Shown here piece after piece: positions 10,294-19,571 of a DNA stretch of 64,000 nucleotides. Location of the stretch: NCBI GenBank assembly GCA_963746955.1, contig CAVVDR010000009.1:496001-560000 (forward strand), given 5' to 3'. The notes beneath the pieces were generated by a model that worked only from the letters and a program-made list of their open reading frames with translations, made no database searches and had not been told where the DNA came from. This stretch comes from DASQBT01 sp963746955 (GTDB taxonomy: Bacteria; Pseudomonadota; Gammaproteobacteria; Burkholderiales; Thiobacillaceae). A program made the position numbers and the translations under genes. Position 1 is the first letter of the stretch; each line of letters starts with the position of its first letter.

Positions 10294-10319
10294 AAGCCCC
10301 GCCCAGTGCGGGGCTTTTT
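10294..10319 (+). terminator. Intrinsic terminator of groESL
   Basis: AAGCCCCGC, a five-base loop, then GCGGGGCTT form a nine-pair stem that runs into a five-T tract, 27 bases after the groEL stop. This is a textbook rho-independent terminator. Confidence 0.92.
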
Positions 10320-10718
10320 GTCACTGCGCTCGCCGCTCAACGTGGGAAGAGGGGGACAGGCTGCGAGCACAAGTGAGATTGGCATAATTCACCGCAGAAT
10401 CCATCAAGACGCAGCAACTGCCCGTTCAGGCAGGGCAACGGCACATTGCGTTCTCAATCGCGAGAATTTTCGCGTGCCCATGGGGCACTGCGACGGCTGC
10501 TTCCGTGCCGCGATAGATGCCGCCCATACGCAGGTGGGCTTCACCGGCCACTGCGTATCTGCCATGCTGATACTGCATGCAGTTCGATGCCGGAGCGGCC
10601 GTACCAGGAATGGCAGTGCTATCTTAGCTGGTGTATCCATCCATATGATGGCCAAGACCGCGGCCAGTCGGCGATAAAACCCCACCGGGCTGAGCTCGCC
10701 TGCAAGGAGTCTCCTTCA
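10320..10718. other. Gene-free, hairpin-rich stretch
   Basis: About 400 bases without a recognisable gene. Open frames exist on both strands, but none resembles a known protein and none has a convincing ribosome site. Several short perfect inverted repeats are present: CGCGA-N6-TCGCG at 10459-10474 and GTGCCC-ATG-GGGCAC at 10474-10488, among others. The stretch could hold an RNA gene, a decayed gene, or the leader of the following phosphoesterase gene. Confidence 0.4.
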
Positions 10719-11810
10719 ATGTTTTTCCTTCTAGTATTTCTGCTTTACGGAGGCATCCAGCTTTATTTCTCCGCAAGGACGATACAAGCCTTCGACCTCG
10801 CCGGACCTGTCTGGCTGCTGGTCAACGCATGGGCACTTTTAATGACGCTGGGTCCGCTTTTGCTCTGGCGCATGGAACGTTGGCCCCGTCATCACGGCCT
10901 CACTGTCGCCGTCGCCTGGATCGTCTTCAGTTGGATGGGCTTCTCCTTCCTGTTCGTCTGGCTGGGGCTGGCCGTGGACGTCTATGCCGGAGCCGCCCGA
11001 TTGGCCGATCTGCCCATGCTTCCCGCGCATACAGCCTTTCTACTGGTGGTGTCCACGGTCATGGTCTTGTGGATGCTTGGCTTTTATTCCGCCCGCCATC
11101 CAAGGGTGGAGCGGCTGACGATCATCTCGGACAAACTGCCATTAAGTTTTCGCGGCCTGCGCATCGTGCAGATTTCCGATCTACACCTGGGCATACTCAT
11201 AGGCAGACAGCGCCTCGGCAAGCTTCTGGCGCAGATAAGAAATCTCCAGCCGGACCTGCTTGTGTCCACCGGCGACCTGGTTGACGGCGAGGCGCATTAC
11301 CTGGACGGGCTGTCGGACGGTTTTGCCGCCTGTCATCCGCGCTACGGTAAGTTTGCAGTCACCGGCAACCACGAACAGTACGCGGGCATCGGGCCTGCGG
11401 TAACCTTTCACGCCCGTGCAGGCTTCAGGCTGCTGCGTGGGGAAAGTGTAACGGTTGCGGACGCCATCACGCTTGCGGGTGTTGATGATCCTGCAGTGGC
11501 AGCAGGCCACACAGACGAGCAGAGCGTTCTGGCCCAGACTCCGGCGAACCGCTTCGTCATCCTGCTCAAACACCAGCCGGTCGCAGATCCCGCCGCCCGC
11601 TTCGACCTGCAACTCTCAGGCCACACCCACAACGGCCAGATCTTTCCTTTCGGCCTGTTGGTGAAACTGTTCTATCCCATGATCCAGGGCCGCCATTTCC
11701 TCCCCGGGGGCGGTCAACTCTACGTCAGCCGCGGCACCGGCACCTGGGGGCCGCCGATTCGCATCCTTGCGCCGCCCGAGATCACGCTCATCGAATTGAA
11801 ACGCCCGTAG
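10719..11810 (+). CDS. Membrane-anchored metallophosphoesterase, YaeI-like
   Basis: This 363-residue protein has about four hydrophobic segments in residues 1-120, followed by a calcineurin-like phosphoesterase domain. Metal-binding motifs are D154-L-H156 in QISDLHLG, D186 in STGDLVDG, N217-H218-E219 in GNHEQ, LLKHQP, and LSGHTHNGQ near the end. Relatives include YaeI and other enzymes acting on lipid-linked substrates at the membrane; the actual substrate is unknown. I start at the ATG at 10719, preceded by AAGGAG; the open frame extends further upstream but lacks family resemblance there. Confidence 0.82.
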   Translation: MFFLLVFLLYGGIQLYFSARTIQAFDLAGPVWLLVNAWALLMTLGPLLLWRMERWPRHHGLTVAVAWIVFSWMGFSFLFVWLGLAVDVYAGAARLADLPMLPAHTAFLLVVSTVMVLWMLGFYSARHPRVERLTIISDKLPLSFRGLRIVQISDLHLGILIGRQRLGKLLAQIRNLQPDLLVSTGDLVDGEAHYLDGLSDGFAACHPRYGKFAVTGNHEQYAGIGPAVTFHARAGFRLLRGESVTVADAITLAGVDDPAVAAGHTDEQSVLAQTPANRFVILLKHQPVADPAARFDLQLSGHTHNGQIFPFGLLVKLFYPMIQGRHFLPGGGQLYVSRGTGTWGPPIRILAPPEITLIELKRP

Positions 11811-11984
11811 CAAGCGCCTGAAAGCTTGCGCTTCGTCCCTGCTTTGGGGGAGCAGGATCGGTCAACATCAGCAACTTTATTTCAATTCGCGCAGGTTCAA
11901 CCGATGTTCAGTCGGCCCTGGCATAAAATCACGCCTGATGCGCTCGCTGCACAAATTCCCGATCCACCATTACGAACACTAGAC

Positions 11985-12905
11985 ATGCTGCCCACCTCCC
12001 TGAAACGTTATGCCTGGCTTTCCATCGCTGCGGCGCTTGTCACCATCCTGCTCAAGGGAGCGGCCTGGTGGATGACCGGTTCGGTCGGGCTGCTATCCGA
12101 CGCTTTTGAGTCATTCGTCAATCTGGCAGGTGCCTTCATGGCGCTGGCCATGTTGTCGCTCGCTGCCATGCCGGCGGATGAAGACCACACCCACGGGCAC
12201 GGCAAGGCGGAATATTTTTCCAGCGCCTTCGAAGGTTTCCTGATTCTTATTGCCGCAGTCGGCATCAGCTATGCCGCGGTCAAGCGCCTGATCCACCCGC
12301 AGCCCCTGGAAGCGGTGGGCATCGGGCTGGCGGTATCTGCAGCAGCCTCGGTCATCAATCTTGCCACCGCCCGCATTCTCATGGCCATGGGCCGCAGGTA
12401 CCGATCCATCACCCTGGAGGCGGATGCGCACCACCTGTTCACCGACGTCTGGACCTCCATCGGCGTGATTGTCGGGGTCGCGCTGGTCTGGCTGACAGGC
12501 TGGCTCTCGCTTGACCCGGTCATCGCCCTCCTGGTGGCGGCGAATATTGTGTGGACGGGCTGGAAACTTCTGCACCGCTCTGCCGCGGGACTAATGGACA
12601 TCGCCATCCCACCGGAAGATCTCAGGGAGATTGAGCGGGTGCTGGACAGCTATCGTCAGCAGGGGCTGGATTTCCACGCGCTGCGCACCCGCCAGGCCGG
12701 CATGCGCGCGTTCGCCACCCTGCACGTCCTGGTGCCGGGCGCATGGACGGTGCAGGAGGGGCACGACTGGCTGGAGCGCATCGAAGCTGACATCCGCCGC
12801 GCCGTCGCCAACTGCAACGTCACGACTCACCTGGAACCCAAGGAAGACCCCGTGTCCGATTACGACCGTGAACTGGACCGTCCGGCAAATGGACCGGGCG
12901 AGTGA
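11985..12905 (+). CDS. Cation diffusion facilitator family divalent metal transporter
   Basis: This 306-residue CDF antiporter has six hydrophobic helices and a cytoplasmic C-terminal domain. A metal site is suggested by D39 in LLSDAFESFVN of the second helix and H150 with D154 in DAHHLFTDVWTS of the fifth. A histidine-rich loop, DEDHTHGHGKAE, follows helix two. Family members export Zn, Fe, Co or Cd in exchange for protons. The ATG at 11985 is chosen because family homology begins there. GGCATAAAATC at about 11921-11928 could be an upstream -10 element. The metal specificity cannot be read from sequence. Confidence 0.88.
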   Translation: MLPTSLKRYAWLSIAAALVTILLKGAAWWMTGSVGLLSDAFESFVNLAGAFMALAMLSLAAMPADEDHTHGHGKAEYFSSAFEGFLILIAAVGISYAAVKRLIHPQPLEAVGIGLAVSAAASVINLATARILMAMGRRYRSITLEADAHHLFTDVWTSIGVIVGVALVWLTGWLSLDPVIALLVAANIVWTGWKLLHRSAAGLMDIAIPPEDLREIERVLDSYRQQGLDFHALRTRQAGMRAFATLHVLVPGAWTVQEGHDWLERIEADIRRAVANCNVTTHLEPKEDPVSDYDRELDRPANGPGE

Positions 12906-13003
12906 TCGTCAAGAGTAAGCGCTACTGCTGAGGAGCCGGATCAATATGGCTTTTCGAGTTGTCGTGCTCCTCCCCCCTCGCGAGCACGCCGAGGCCGATG
13001 ATG

Positions 13004-13894
13004 TCAGCCCTTGCGGCTGTCATCAATCATGCACTCGATCATCGGGGTGAGGATGAGTTCCATGGCGTAGCTCATCTTGCCGCCGGGCACCACTATGGTG
13101 TTCGCGCGCGACATGAAACTGCTGGGAATCATGTTGAGCAGATACTGAAACGGGATGCCGCGCGGATCGCGGAAGCGGATGATGATGAAGCTCTCATCCG
13201 GGGTGGGGATGTCGCGCGCGATGAAAGGGTTGGAGGTGTCGACCGTGGCCACGCGCTGGAAGTTGATATGAGTGCGCGAGAACTGCGGGGTAATGTAGTT
13301 TACATAGTCCGGCATGCGACGCAGGATGGTATCGACGATGACGTCGGCAGCGTAGCCGCGCTCGGCACCATCCCGGTGGATTTTCTGGATCCATTCCAGG
13401 TTGACGATGGGCACCACGCCCACGCCCAGATCGACATACCTGGACGTGTCGACGTTTCCGTCGGCGACCAGGCCGTGCAGGCCCTCATAGAACAGCAGGT
13501 CAGAGTTGGCGGGAAACTCTTCCCAGGGAGTGAACTCGCCCGGCTTGAGATTGGTCTTAAAACGAGCGTTGAGCTCGATGGCCTCGCTGTCGCTATGTAT
13601 GTAGTAGCGCTTCTTGCCGAGGCCAGATTCGCCGTACACGCGAAATGTTTCCTCGATCTTGTCGAAGTGATTGGCCTCGGGTCCAAAGTGGGAGAAGGTG
13701 GTGTTGCCCTTGGCTTCTTCCTGCTTGACCCGTTCGCGAAATTCGACCCGGCCCAGGGAATGCATGCTATCGCCTTCAATGATCACGGGGTTGATTTCGT
13801 AGTGCCGGAAAATGGATTCGAAGGCCCGCTTGACGGTGGTCGTGCCCGCCCCGGACGAGCCGGTGACAGCGATGACGGGATGCTTTTTGGACAT
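13004..13894 (-). CDS. prk: Phosphoribulokinase (class I), with altered substrate loop
   Basis: This 296-residue kinase phosphorylates ribulose 5-phosphate to the Rubisco substrate in the Calvin cycle. The P-loop GSSGAGTT is at residues 12-19. D42, H45 and R49 of the substrate loop, E137 in FYEGLHG, and K171, R174 and D175 in EWIQKIHRD are kept. Against common class I enzymes, the loop reads GDSMHSLGR instead of GDSFHRYDR, and EGLHGG has become EGLHGL. An AGGAG site precedes the start. No other Calvin cycle gene is nearby, so it may be the autotrophic enzyme or a PrkB-like paralogue. Confidence 0.88.
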   Translation of the reverse strand: MSKKHPVIAVTGSSGAGTTTVKRAFESIFRHYEINPVIIEGDSMHSLGRVEFRERVKQEEAKGNTTFSHFGPEANHFDKIEETFRVYGESGLGKKRYYIHSDSEAIELNARFKTNLKPGEFTPWEEFPANSDLLFYEGLHGLVADGNVDTSRYVDLGVGVVPIVNLEWIQKIHRDGAERGYAADVIVDTILRRMPDYVNYITPQFSRTHINFQRVATVDTSNPFIARDIPTPDESFIIIRFRDPRGIPFQYLLNMIPSSFMSRANTIVVPGGKMSYAMELILTPMIECMIDDSRKG

Positions 13895-13953
13895 GGAAAG
13901 CTCCTGAAAAGGACGGATTAGCGCCGGGGGTTTGATCTTTGGAAAACCGGCGG

Positions 13954-13982
13954 ATTATACCGGACCAGTCCTGCCCTGTCAT
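13954..13982 (-). promoter_or_regulatory. prk promoter
   Basis: On the minus strand ATGACA (13982-13977) and TATAAT (13959-13954) are 17 bases apart, five of six and six of six matches to sigma-70 consensus. The start codon lies 60 bases downstream. The -35 box lies next to the leuS -10 box on the other strand. Confidence 0.65.
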
Positions 13983-13989
13983 GGCCGGT

Positions 13990-13995
13990 TATAAT
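13990..13995 (+). promoter_or_regulatory. leuS -10 element
   Basis: A perfect TATAAT lies 41 bases before the leuS start, in the 141-base gap shared with the divergent prk gene. No good -35 hexamer is seen at 16-18 bases, so activity may depend on other contacts. Confidence 0.5.
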
Positions 13996-14035
13996 CACGG
14001 CTTTGTTTTCCCAGCACTTTTTGGCTTCGGGCCCC

Positions 14036-16756
14036 ATGCAAGAGAAATACCATCCTGCCGAGATCGAACGCGCCGCCCAGGACGAGTGGGCCCGCAGACA
14101 GGATTTCCGCGCGCTTGAGTCCAGCGACCGCCCCAAGTACTACTGCCTGTCCATGTTCCCGTACCCCTCGGGCAAGCTGCACATGGGCCACGTACGCAAC
14201 TACACGATTGGCGACGCGCTGGCCCGCTATCACCGTATGCAGGGTTATAACGTAATGCAACCGATGGGCTGGGATGCCTTCGGCCTGCCAGCGGAAAACG
14301 CGGCCCTGGCCAACGGGGTGCCGCCTGCCAAGTGGACGTACCAGAACATCGACCACATGCGCGTCCAGTTGAAGGCCCTCGGCTTGGCGATCGACTGGGA
14401 ACGCGAGATCGCCACCTGCAAACCAGAGTACTACCGCTGGGAACAGTGGCTGTTTACCCGCCTGTTCGAACAGGGCCTGATCTATCGCAAGAACGCCACG
14501 GTGAACTGGGATCCGGTGGACGAAACGGTGCTGGCCAACGAGCAGGTGATCGAGGGCCGCGGCTGGCGTTCCGGCGCCCTGGTGGAAAAGCGCGAGATTC
14601 CGATGTACTTCATGCGCATTACTTCCTACGCGGAAGAGCTACTGACCGGCCTGGACACGCTGCCGGGCTGGCCCGAGCAGGTCAAGACCATGCAGCGCAA
14701 CTGGATCGGCAAGTCTTTGGGCGTGCGTTTCGCCTTTCCCTATGAACTCGACGGTCAGCGGCAAAAGCTCTGGGTCTACACAACCCGGGCCGATACCATC
14801 ATGGGCGTAACGTTTGTCGCCGTGGCAGCCGAGCATCCGCTGGCCACGCGTGCAGCGCAGGGCAATCCCGATTTGACGGGTTTCATCGAGGAATGCAAGC
14901 AGGGCGGCGTGGCCGAGGCCGACCTCGCCACCATGGAAAAAAAAGGCATGCCCACCGGCATATCCGTCACCCATCCGTTGACTGGCGAGTCAATTCCCGT
15001 GTGGGTGGCCAACTACGTGTTGATGGGTTACGGCGAGGGGGCCGTGATGGCGGTGCCGGCGCACGACGAGCGCGATTTCGGCTTTGCGAAGAAGTATGGT
15101 TTGCCGATCAAGCAGGTGATCGATCATGCAGAAATCGATAAGGCGCGCAAAGCACTAGCGTCCGGAAAGCTGGGAGGTCAAACACTTACTTCCGAAGGAA
15201 GAGACAGGCTGGAGAACTTCCTTGGAGCAAACCAGTACTCAACTGAGCGGTGGCATGAGGGCTACGATACGAAATTGGGTATTTGCATTAACTCAGGCAA
15301 ATACGACGGGCTGGGTTACGACGCCGCGGTGGACGCGATCGCCGCCGACCTCAAGTCAAAAGACCTGGGCGACAAGCAGGTGCAATACCGGCTGCGTGAC
15401 TGGGGAATTTCGCGCCAACGCTACTGGGGCTGTCCGATTCCGGTCATCCATTGCGAGACCTGCGGCGACGTGCCGGTGCCGGAAGACCAGTTGCCGGTGA
15501 TGCTGCCGGAAGACGTGACTATTACCGGGCGCGGGTCGCCGCTCGCAAGAATGCCGGAATTCTACGCATGCGCCTGCCCCAAGTGTGGCGGCGCGGCCAG
15601 GCGTGAAACCGATACGATGGACACCTTTGTCGAATCGTCCTGGTATTACGCCCGCTACGCCTGCCCAGACGCCGCCTCCATGCTGGACGAACGGGCACGC
15701 TACTGGCTGCCGGTGGACCAATACATCGGCGGCATCGAACATGCCATTCTGCATCTGCTGTACGCGCGGTTTTTTCACAAGCTGATGCGGGATGAGGGAC
15801 TGGTGCTTGGCGACGAGCCATTCACCAACTTGCTCACGCAGGGCATGGTGGTCGCCCCCACCTTTTACCGCGATGGCGTAGACGGCAAAAAGCAGTGGAT
15901 CAATCCTGCCGATGTCAACGTCGCCACCGACGAAAAAGGCCGCCCGATTGGTGCGACGCTGAAGGCCGACGGCCAGCCGGTGACCATCGGCGGCACAGAG
16001 AAGATGGCGAAGTCCAAGAACAACGGCGTCGATCCGCAAACCCTGATCGACACCTATGGCGCGGACACCGCTCGGCTGTTCATGATGTTCGCCGCACCAC
16101 CGGACCAGCAGTTGGAATGGTCGGATGCGGGAGCGGAAGGGGCTTACCGCTTTATTAAGCGGGTATGGGCATTTGGATACGGCAACCGAGGACTGTTCAA
16201 ACAACTGGATTTTGATTGGGAAGATTTATCCTCGGGGCAGGAGAAAGTTCGCTTTCGAGTGCATGAGATTCTCAGGCAAGCCAATCACGACATGAGCAAG
16301 AGCCAATTTAACACTGTCGTGTCGGCCTGCATGAAGCTCTTGAATACGCTTGATGAGCTTCCAAGACTTGAGCAGGCTGATACCCAGAGAAGATTCCCAA
16401 GGGCCGAGGCAGACTTGGCAGTGATGAGCGAAGGGTTTTCAATACTGCTGCGCCTCCTCTCCCCAATTACCCCACATATTTCCCAGGCACTTTGGAAAGA
16501 GCTGGGATATGGTGATGACATCTTCTCCTCAAAGTGGCCGGAGGTAGATGAAGAAGCACTAAGTCAGAGCGAAATCGAACTGGTCGTTCAGGTCAACGGC
16601 AAGCTGCGCGGCAGCATCCGCATTGCAAAAGACGCGGACAAAGCCCTCGTAGAGGCGGCCGCATTGGCCAATGCCGACGTACAGAAGCATGTGGCGGGTC
16701 GGGCGCCGAAAAAAGTGGTGATCGTGCCGGGCCGTCTCGTTAATATCGTGGTGTGA
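14036..16756 (+). CDS. leuS: Leucyl-tRNA synthetase
   Basis: This 906-residue class I aminoacyl-tRNA synthetase attaches leucine to tRNA-Leu. The ATP-site signature is seen in YPSGKLHMGHVRN near residues 43-55, the CP1 editing domain follows, and the second signature reads KMAKSKNNG, with alanine in place of the usual first serine of KMSKS. The protein starts MQEKYHPAEIE, typical of the family; an upstream in-frame ATG is ignored. Bases 15121-15300 and about 16190-16570 are noticeably poorer in G+C than the rest of the gene. It leads the forward gene cluster. Confidence 0.96.
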   Translation: MQEKYHPAEIERAAQDEWARRQDFRALESSDRPKYYCLSMFPYPSGKLHMGHVRNYTIGDALARYHRMQGYNVMQPMGWDAFGLPAENAALANGVPPAKWTYQNIDHMRVQLKALGLAIDWEREIATCKPEYYRWEQWLFTRLFEQGLIYRKNATVNWDPVDETVLANEQVIEGRGWRSGALVEKREIPMYFMRITSYAEELLTGLDTLPGWPEQVKTMQRNWIGKSLGVRFAFPYELDGQRQKLWVYTTRADTIMGVTFVAVAAEHPLATRAAQGNPDLTGFIEECKQGGVAEADLATMEKKGMPTGISVTHPLTGESIPVWVANYVLMGYGEGAVMAVPAHDERDFGFAKKYGLPIKQVIDHAEIDKARKALASGKLGGQTLTSEGRDRLENFLGANQYSTERWHEGYDTKLGICINSGKYDGLGYDAAVDAIAADLKSKDLGDKQVQYRLRDWGISRQRYWGCPIPVIHCETCGDVPVPEDQLPVMLPEDVTITGRGSPLARMPEFYACACPKCGGAARRETDTMDTFVESSWYYARYACPDAASMLDERARYWLPVDQYIGGIEHAILHLLYARFFHKLMRDEGLVLGDEPFTNLLTQGMVVAPTFYRDGVDGKKQWINPADVNVATDEKGRPIGATLKADGQPVTIGGTEKMAKSKNNGVDPQTLIDTYGADTARLFMMFAAPPDQQLEWSDAGAEGAYRFIKRVWAFGYGNRGLFKQLDFDWEDLSSGQEKVRFRVHEILRQANHDMSKSQFNTVVSACMKLLNTLDELPRLEQADTQRRFPRAEADLAVMSEGFSILLRLLSPITPHISQALWKELGYGDDIFSSKWPEVDEEALSQSEIELVVQVNGKLRGSIRIAKDADKALVEAAALANADVQKHVAGRAPKKVVIVPGRLVNIVV

Positions 16757-16796
16757 TTCGGTGACGCGAGAGGGCTGGGGGGTGAGACATAAGGGG

Positions 16797-17285
16797 ATGA
16801 AATCAATTCTGGTTGCTGCGGCGCTGGCAAGCCTGGCCGGCTGCGGCTTCCAACTGCGCGGCGCCACTCCCCTGTACTTCAAAACCGTGTATGTGGATGC
16901 GCCAATCGCCACTTATCAGCGCAATGCCCTGGCTGACCGGCTGCGCAACCTGCTGACGGTTGCGGGCGCGCAGGTGACCGAGACCCCAAAGGGCGCGGAA
17001 CTCACGCTGAAGCTCGACGCGGAGCAGCGGACCAAGACCATCCTGTCGCTGACCGGCGCCGGCCGGGTGGCGGAATACCGCTTGGAGATGAACCTCACCT
17101 ACCAAGTCCTGCGCCCGAACGGGCACGAAAGCCTGCCGCCGACTCAAATCCACTTCCTCCGCGATCTGACCTACGACGATAACCAGTATACGGCCAAGGC
17201 CGCCGAGGAGGACTTCCTGTACCACAGCATGGAAGAGGATGCGGCCCAGCAGATTATGCGCTATCTGCGCCGCCTCACTCCCTGA
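16797..17285 (+). CDS. lptE: LPS-assembly lipoprotein LptE
   Basis: This 162-residue lipoprotein has a short signal peptide and lipobox LAGC with the acylated cysteine at C16. LptE plugs the LptD barrel in the outer membrane and helps insert lipopolysaccharide. The start at 16797 follows an AAGGGG ribosome site; an upstream in-frame ATG would spoil the signal peptide. The position between leuS and holA is the order commonly seen in proteobacteria and supports the call, since the sequence itself is weakly conserved. Confidence 0.9.
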   Translation: MKSILVAAALASLAGCGFQLRGATPLYFKTVYVDAPIATYQRNALADRLRNLLTVAGAQVTETPKGAELTLKLDAEQRTKTILSLTGAGRVAEYRLEMNLTYQVLRPNGHESLPPTQIHFLRDLTYDDNQYTAKAAEEDFLYHSMEEDAAQQIMRYLRRLTP

Positions 17286-17296
17286 GAGCGCGCGCT

Positions 17297-18304
17297 GTGG
17301 AACTGTCTGCCGACCGTCTAGCCGAACATTTGGCCCGCCAGCCCGCTTCCCCCCTTTATGTATTGTGGGGGGCGGAACCCCTCACCCTGTTGGAGTCTGA
17401 GGACGCCATACGCGCTACCGCCTTGCAGGCCGGGCACGGCCAACGCATGGTTCACACCGTGCAGGGCAAGTTCGACTGGAGCCGGGTGTTTGCCGGCAAC
17501 GACAACTTTTCCCTGTTTGCCAGCAAGCGCCTGCTGGAAATCCGCATTCCTTCCGGCAAGCCAGGCGTGGAAGGCGGTAAAGCGCTGGAAAAACTGGCTG
17601 GCAGTCCGCCGCCCGATACGCTCACTATCGTCAGCCTGCCGGGCCTGGAATGGAAGTCCACCCAGAGCAAGTGGTTCAGTGCCTTGGCGGCAGCGGGAGT
17701 GGTGATCCAGGCCCGCCCGGTGGAACGGGCTCAACTGCCGGCCTGGATCAGCCGCAGGCTGGCAGCCAGACGATTTACCGCCGACGCGGACGCGCTCAAT
17801 TATCTGGCCGAGCGGGTGGAAGGCAACTTGCTGGCAGCGCGGCAGGAGATTGACAAGCTGGCCTTGATGCTGCCCGCCGGGCCCCTGAGCTTGGAAGCCG
17901 TACAGCAGGCGGTGACGGATGTGAGCCGGTTCGAACCGGAACAGTTACAGGAAACTCTGTTTCGCGCTGACTGGCCGCGCTATAACCGGATTCTGGGTGG
18001 CCTGCGCCAGGAGGGCGAACCGCCGCCGGTGGTGTTGTGGCAGATAACGGCGGCCATTCGGCTGCTGCTGCGGCTAAAATGGGGGCTGGAGAGGCACGAG
18101 CCGCTGCCCCGCCTGCTGGCCGCCGCCCGGGTGTGGGAAAAACGCCGTCCCCTGGTGGAAGCAGGACTCAGACGCCATGGCCGCAAGGCCCTGGAACGAG
18201 CCCTGCAAACCTGCGCCCTGGTCGACCGCCAGATCAAGGGCGCCGAACAGGGCGACCCCTGGGTGAGCTTGGCCGGAATCAGTCTGATACTTGCAAATGC
18301 TTAA
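17297..18304 (+). CDS. holA: DNA polymerase III subunit delta
   Basis: This 335-residue clamp loader subunit starts with GTG at 17297, eleven bases after lptE. Its start, ELSADRLAEHLA...LYVLWGAEPLTLLES, and its organisation match HolA, which opens the beta clamp in the replisome. As is normal for delta, there is no intact Walker motif. The gene sits between lptE and proA with only one base separating it from the proA start. Identity rests on overall resemblance and the conserved leuS-lptE-holA order. Confidence 0.92.
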   Translation: MELSADRLAEHLARQPASPLYVLWGAEPLTLLESEDAIRATALQAGHGQRMVHTVQGKFDWSRVFAGNDNFSLFASKRLLEIRIPSGKPGVEGGKALEKLAGSPPPDTLTIVSLPGLEWKSTQSKWFSALAAAGVVIQARPVERAQLPAWISRRLAARRFTADADALNYLAERVEGNLLAARQEIDKLALMLPAGPLSLEAVQQAVTDVSRFEPEQLQETLFRADWPRYNRILGGLRQEGEPPPVVLWQITAAIRLLLRLKWGLERHEPLPRLLAAARVWEKRRPLVEAGLRRHGRKALERALQTCALVDRQIKGAEQGDPWVSLAGISLILANA

Positions 18305-18305
18305 T

Positions 18306-19571
18306 ATGAAACAACTGGACATCAAGACCTATATGCACGGCGTGGGCCGCACCGCAAGGGAAGCCAGCCGGGTGATCGCGGCAGCCGATACGGCGACCAA
18401 GAACGCGGCGCTGCTGGCGATGGCCGCTGCAATTCGGCGCGACCAGGCAACACTCCTCGCCGCCAACCGCGAAGACATGGCCCAGGCCAGAGCGCAAGGT
18501 CTTGGCGAAGCCTTGCTGGACCGTCTGGCCCTTGGGGAAAGAACCGTTGCCGGCATGGCAGAAGGCCTGCAACAGATCGCCGCCCTGCCCGACCCGGTGG
18601 GCATCATCTCCGACCTGGCTTATCGTCCTTCCGGCCTACAGGTAGGCAGGATGCGCGTGCCGCTCGGCGTGATCGGCATCATTTATGAAGCGCGCCCGAA
18701 TGTGACCGCAGACGCTGCGGGCCTCTGCCTCAAGTCGGGCAATGCCGCGATCCTGCGTGGCGGCAGCGAAGCGATCCGCTCCAACCAGGCGGTCGCGGCC
18801 TGCGTCAGGGAAGGGCTCCAGGCGGCCGGTCTGCCGGACACCTGCGTGCAGGTAATTGCAACCACCGATCGTGCAGCAGTGGGCGAGTTGATCACGATGC
18901 GCGACTACGTCGACGTGATCGTCCCGCGCGGCGGCAAGAGCCTGATCGAACGCCTGATGAACGATGCGCGAATTCCGGTGATCAAACATTTGCATGGTGT
19001 GTGCCATGTGTATGTGGATGACCGCGCCGACCTGGACAAGGCCTTGGCGATTGCCGACAACGCCAAGACCAGCCGCTACGGCACCTGCAACACCATGGAA
19101 ACCCTGTTGGTACATCGCGCAGTGGCGAAAGAATTTCTGCCCAGGATCGCCGAAATCTATTCAGCCAAATGCGTGGAAATGCGTGGCTGCGCCGAGTCGC
19201 GGCGCATCGTGCCGGCCATGCGGGAAGCCACCGAGGCGGACTGGCACGAGGAATACCTCGCACCCATCATCGCCATCCGGGTGGTGGACGATCTGGAGGC
19301 CGCCCTGGCCCACATCGCCAGGTACAGCTCACAGCACACCGATGCCATCGTCACCGAAGACTATGCCCGCGCACGGCAGTTTCTGCGCGAAGTGGATTCC
19401 TCGTCGGTCATGGTCAATGCTTCCACCCGCTTTGCCGACGGTTTTGAATACGGCCTGGGCGCTGAGATCGGCATCTCCACCGACAAGATCCACGCCCGCG
19501 GTCCGGTGGGCCTGGAAGGTCTGACCAGCCAGAAGTGGGTGGTCCTAGGTGACGGGCATGTACGCGGATGA
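18306..19571 (+). CDS. proA: Gamma-glutamyl phosphate reductase
   Basis: This 421-residue aldehyde dehydrogenase family enzyme reduces gamma-glutamyl phosphate to glutamate semialdehyde in proline synthesis. The catalytic cysteine is C261 in RYGTCNTMETLL. I use the ATG at 18306, one base after the holA stop; an alternative start at 18291 would overlap holA. ProB is not in the window, but proC lies at 26605-27423 on the opposite strand. The protein is full length. Confidence 0.95.
   Translation: MKQLDIKTYMHGVGRTAREASRVIAAADTATKNAALLAMAAAIRRDQATLLAANREDMAQARAQGLGEALLDRLALGERTVAGMAEGLQQIAALPDPVGIISDLAYRPSGLQVGRMRVPLGVIGIIYEARPNVTADAAGLCLKSGNAAILRGGSEAIRSNQAVAACVREGLQAAGLPDTCVQVIATTDRAAVGELITMRDYVDVIVPRGGKSLIERLMNDARIPVIKHLHGVCHVYVDDRADLDKALAIADNAKTSRYGTCNTMETLLVHRAVAKEFLPRIAEIYSAKCVEMRGCAESRRIVPAMREATEADWHEEYLAPIIAIRVVDDLEAALAHIARYSSQHTDAIVTEDYARARQFLREVDSSSVMVNASTRFADGFEYGLGAEIGISTDKIHARGPVGLEGLTSQKWVVLGDGHVRG

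Noticed and set aside
10404..10685. A 93-codon minus-strand frame in the gap after groEL
   Set aside because: No family resemblance, poor initiation context, and the region is better described as hairpin-rich DNA.
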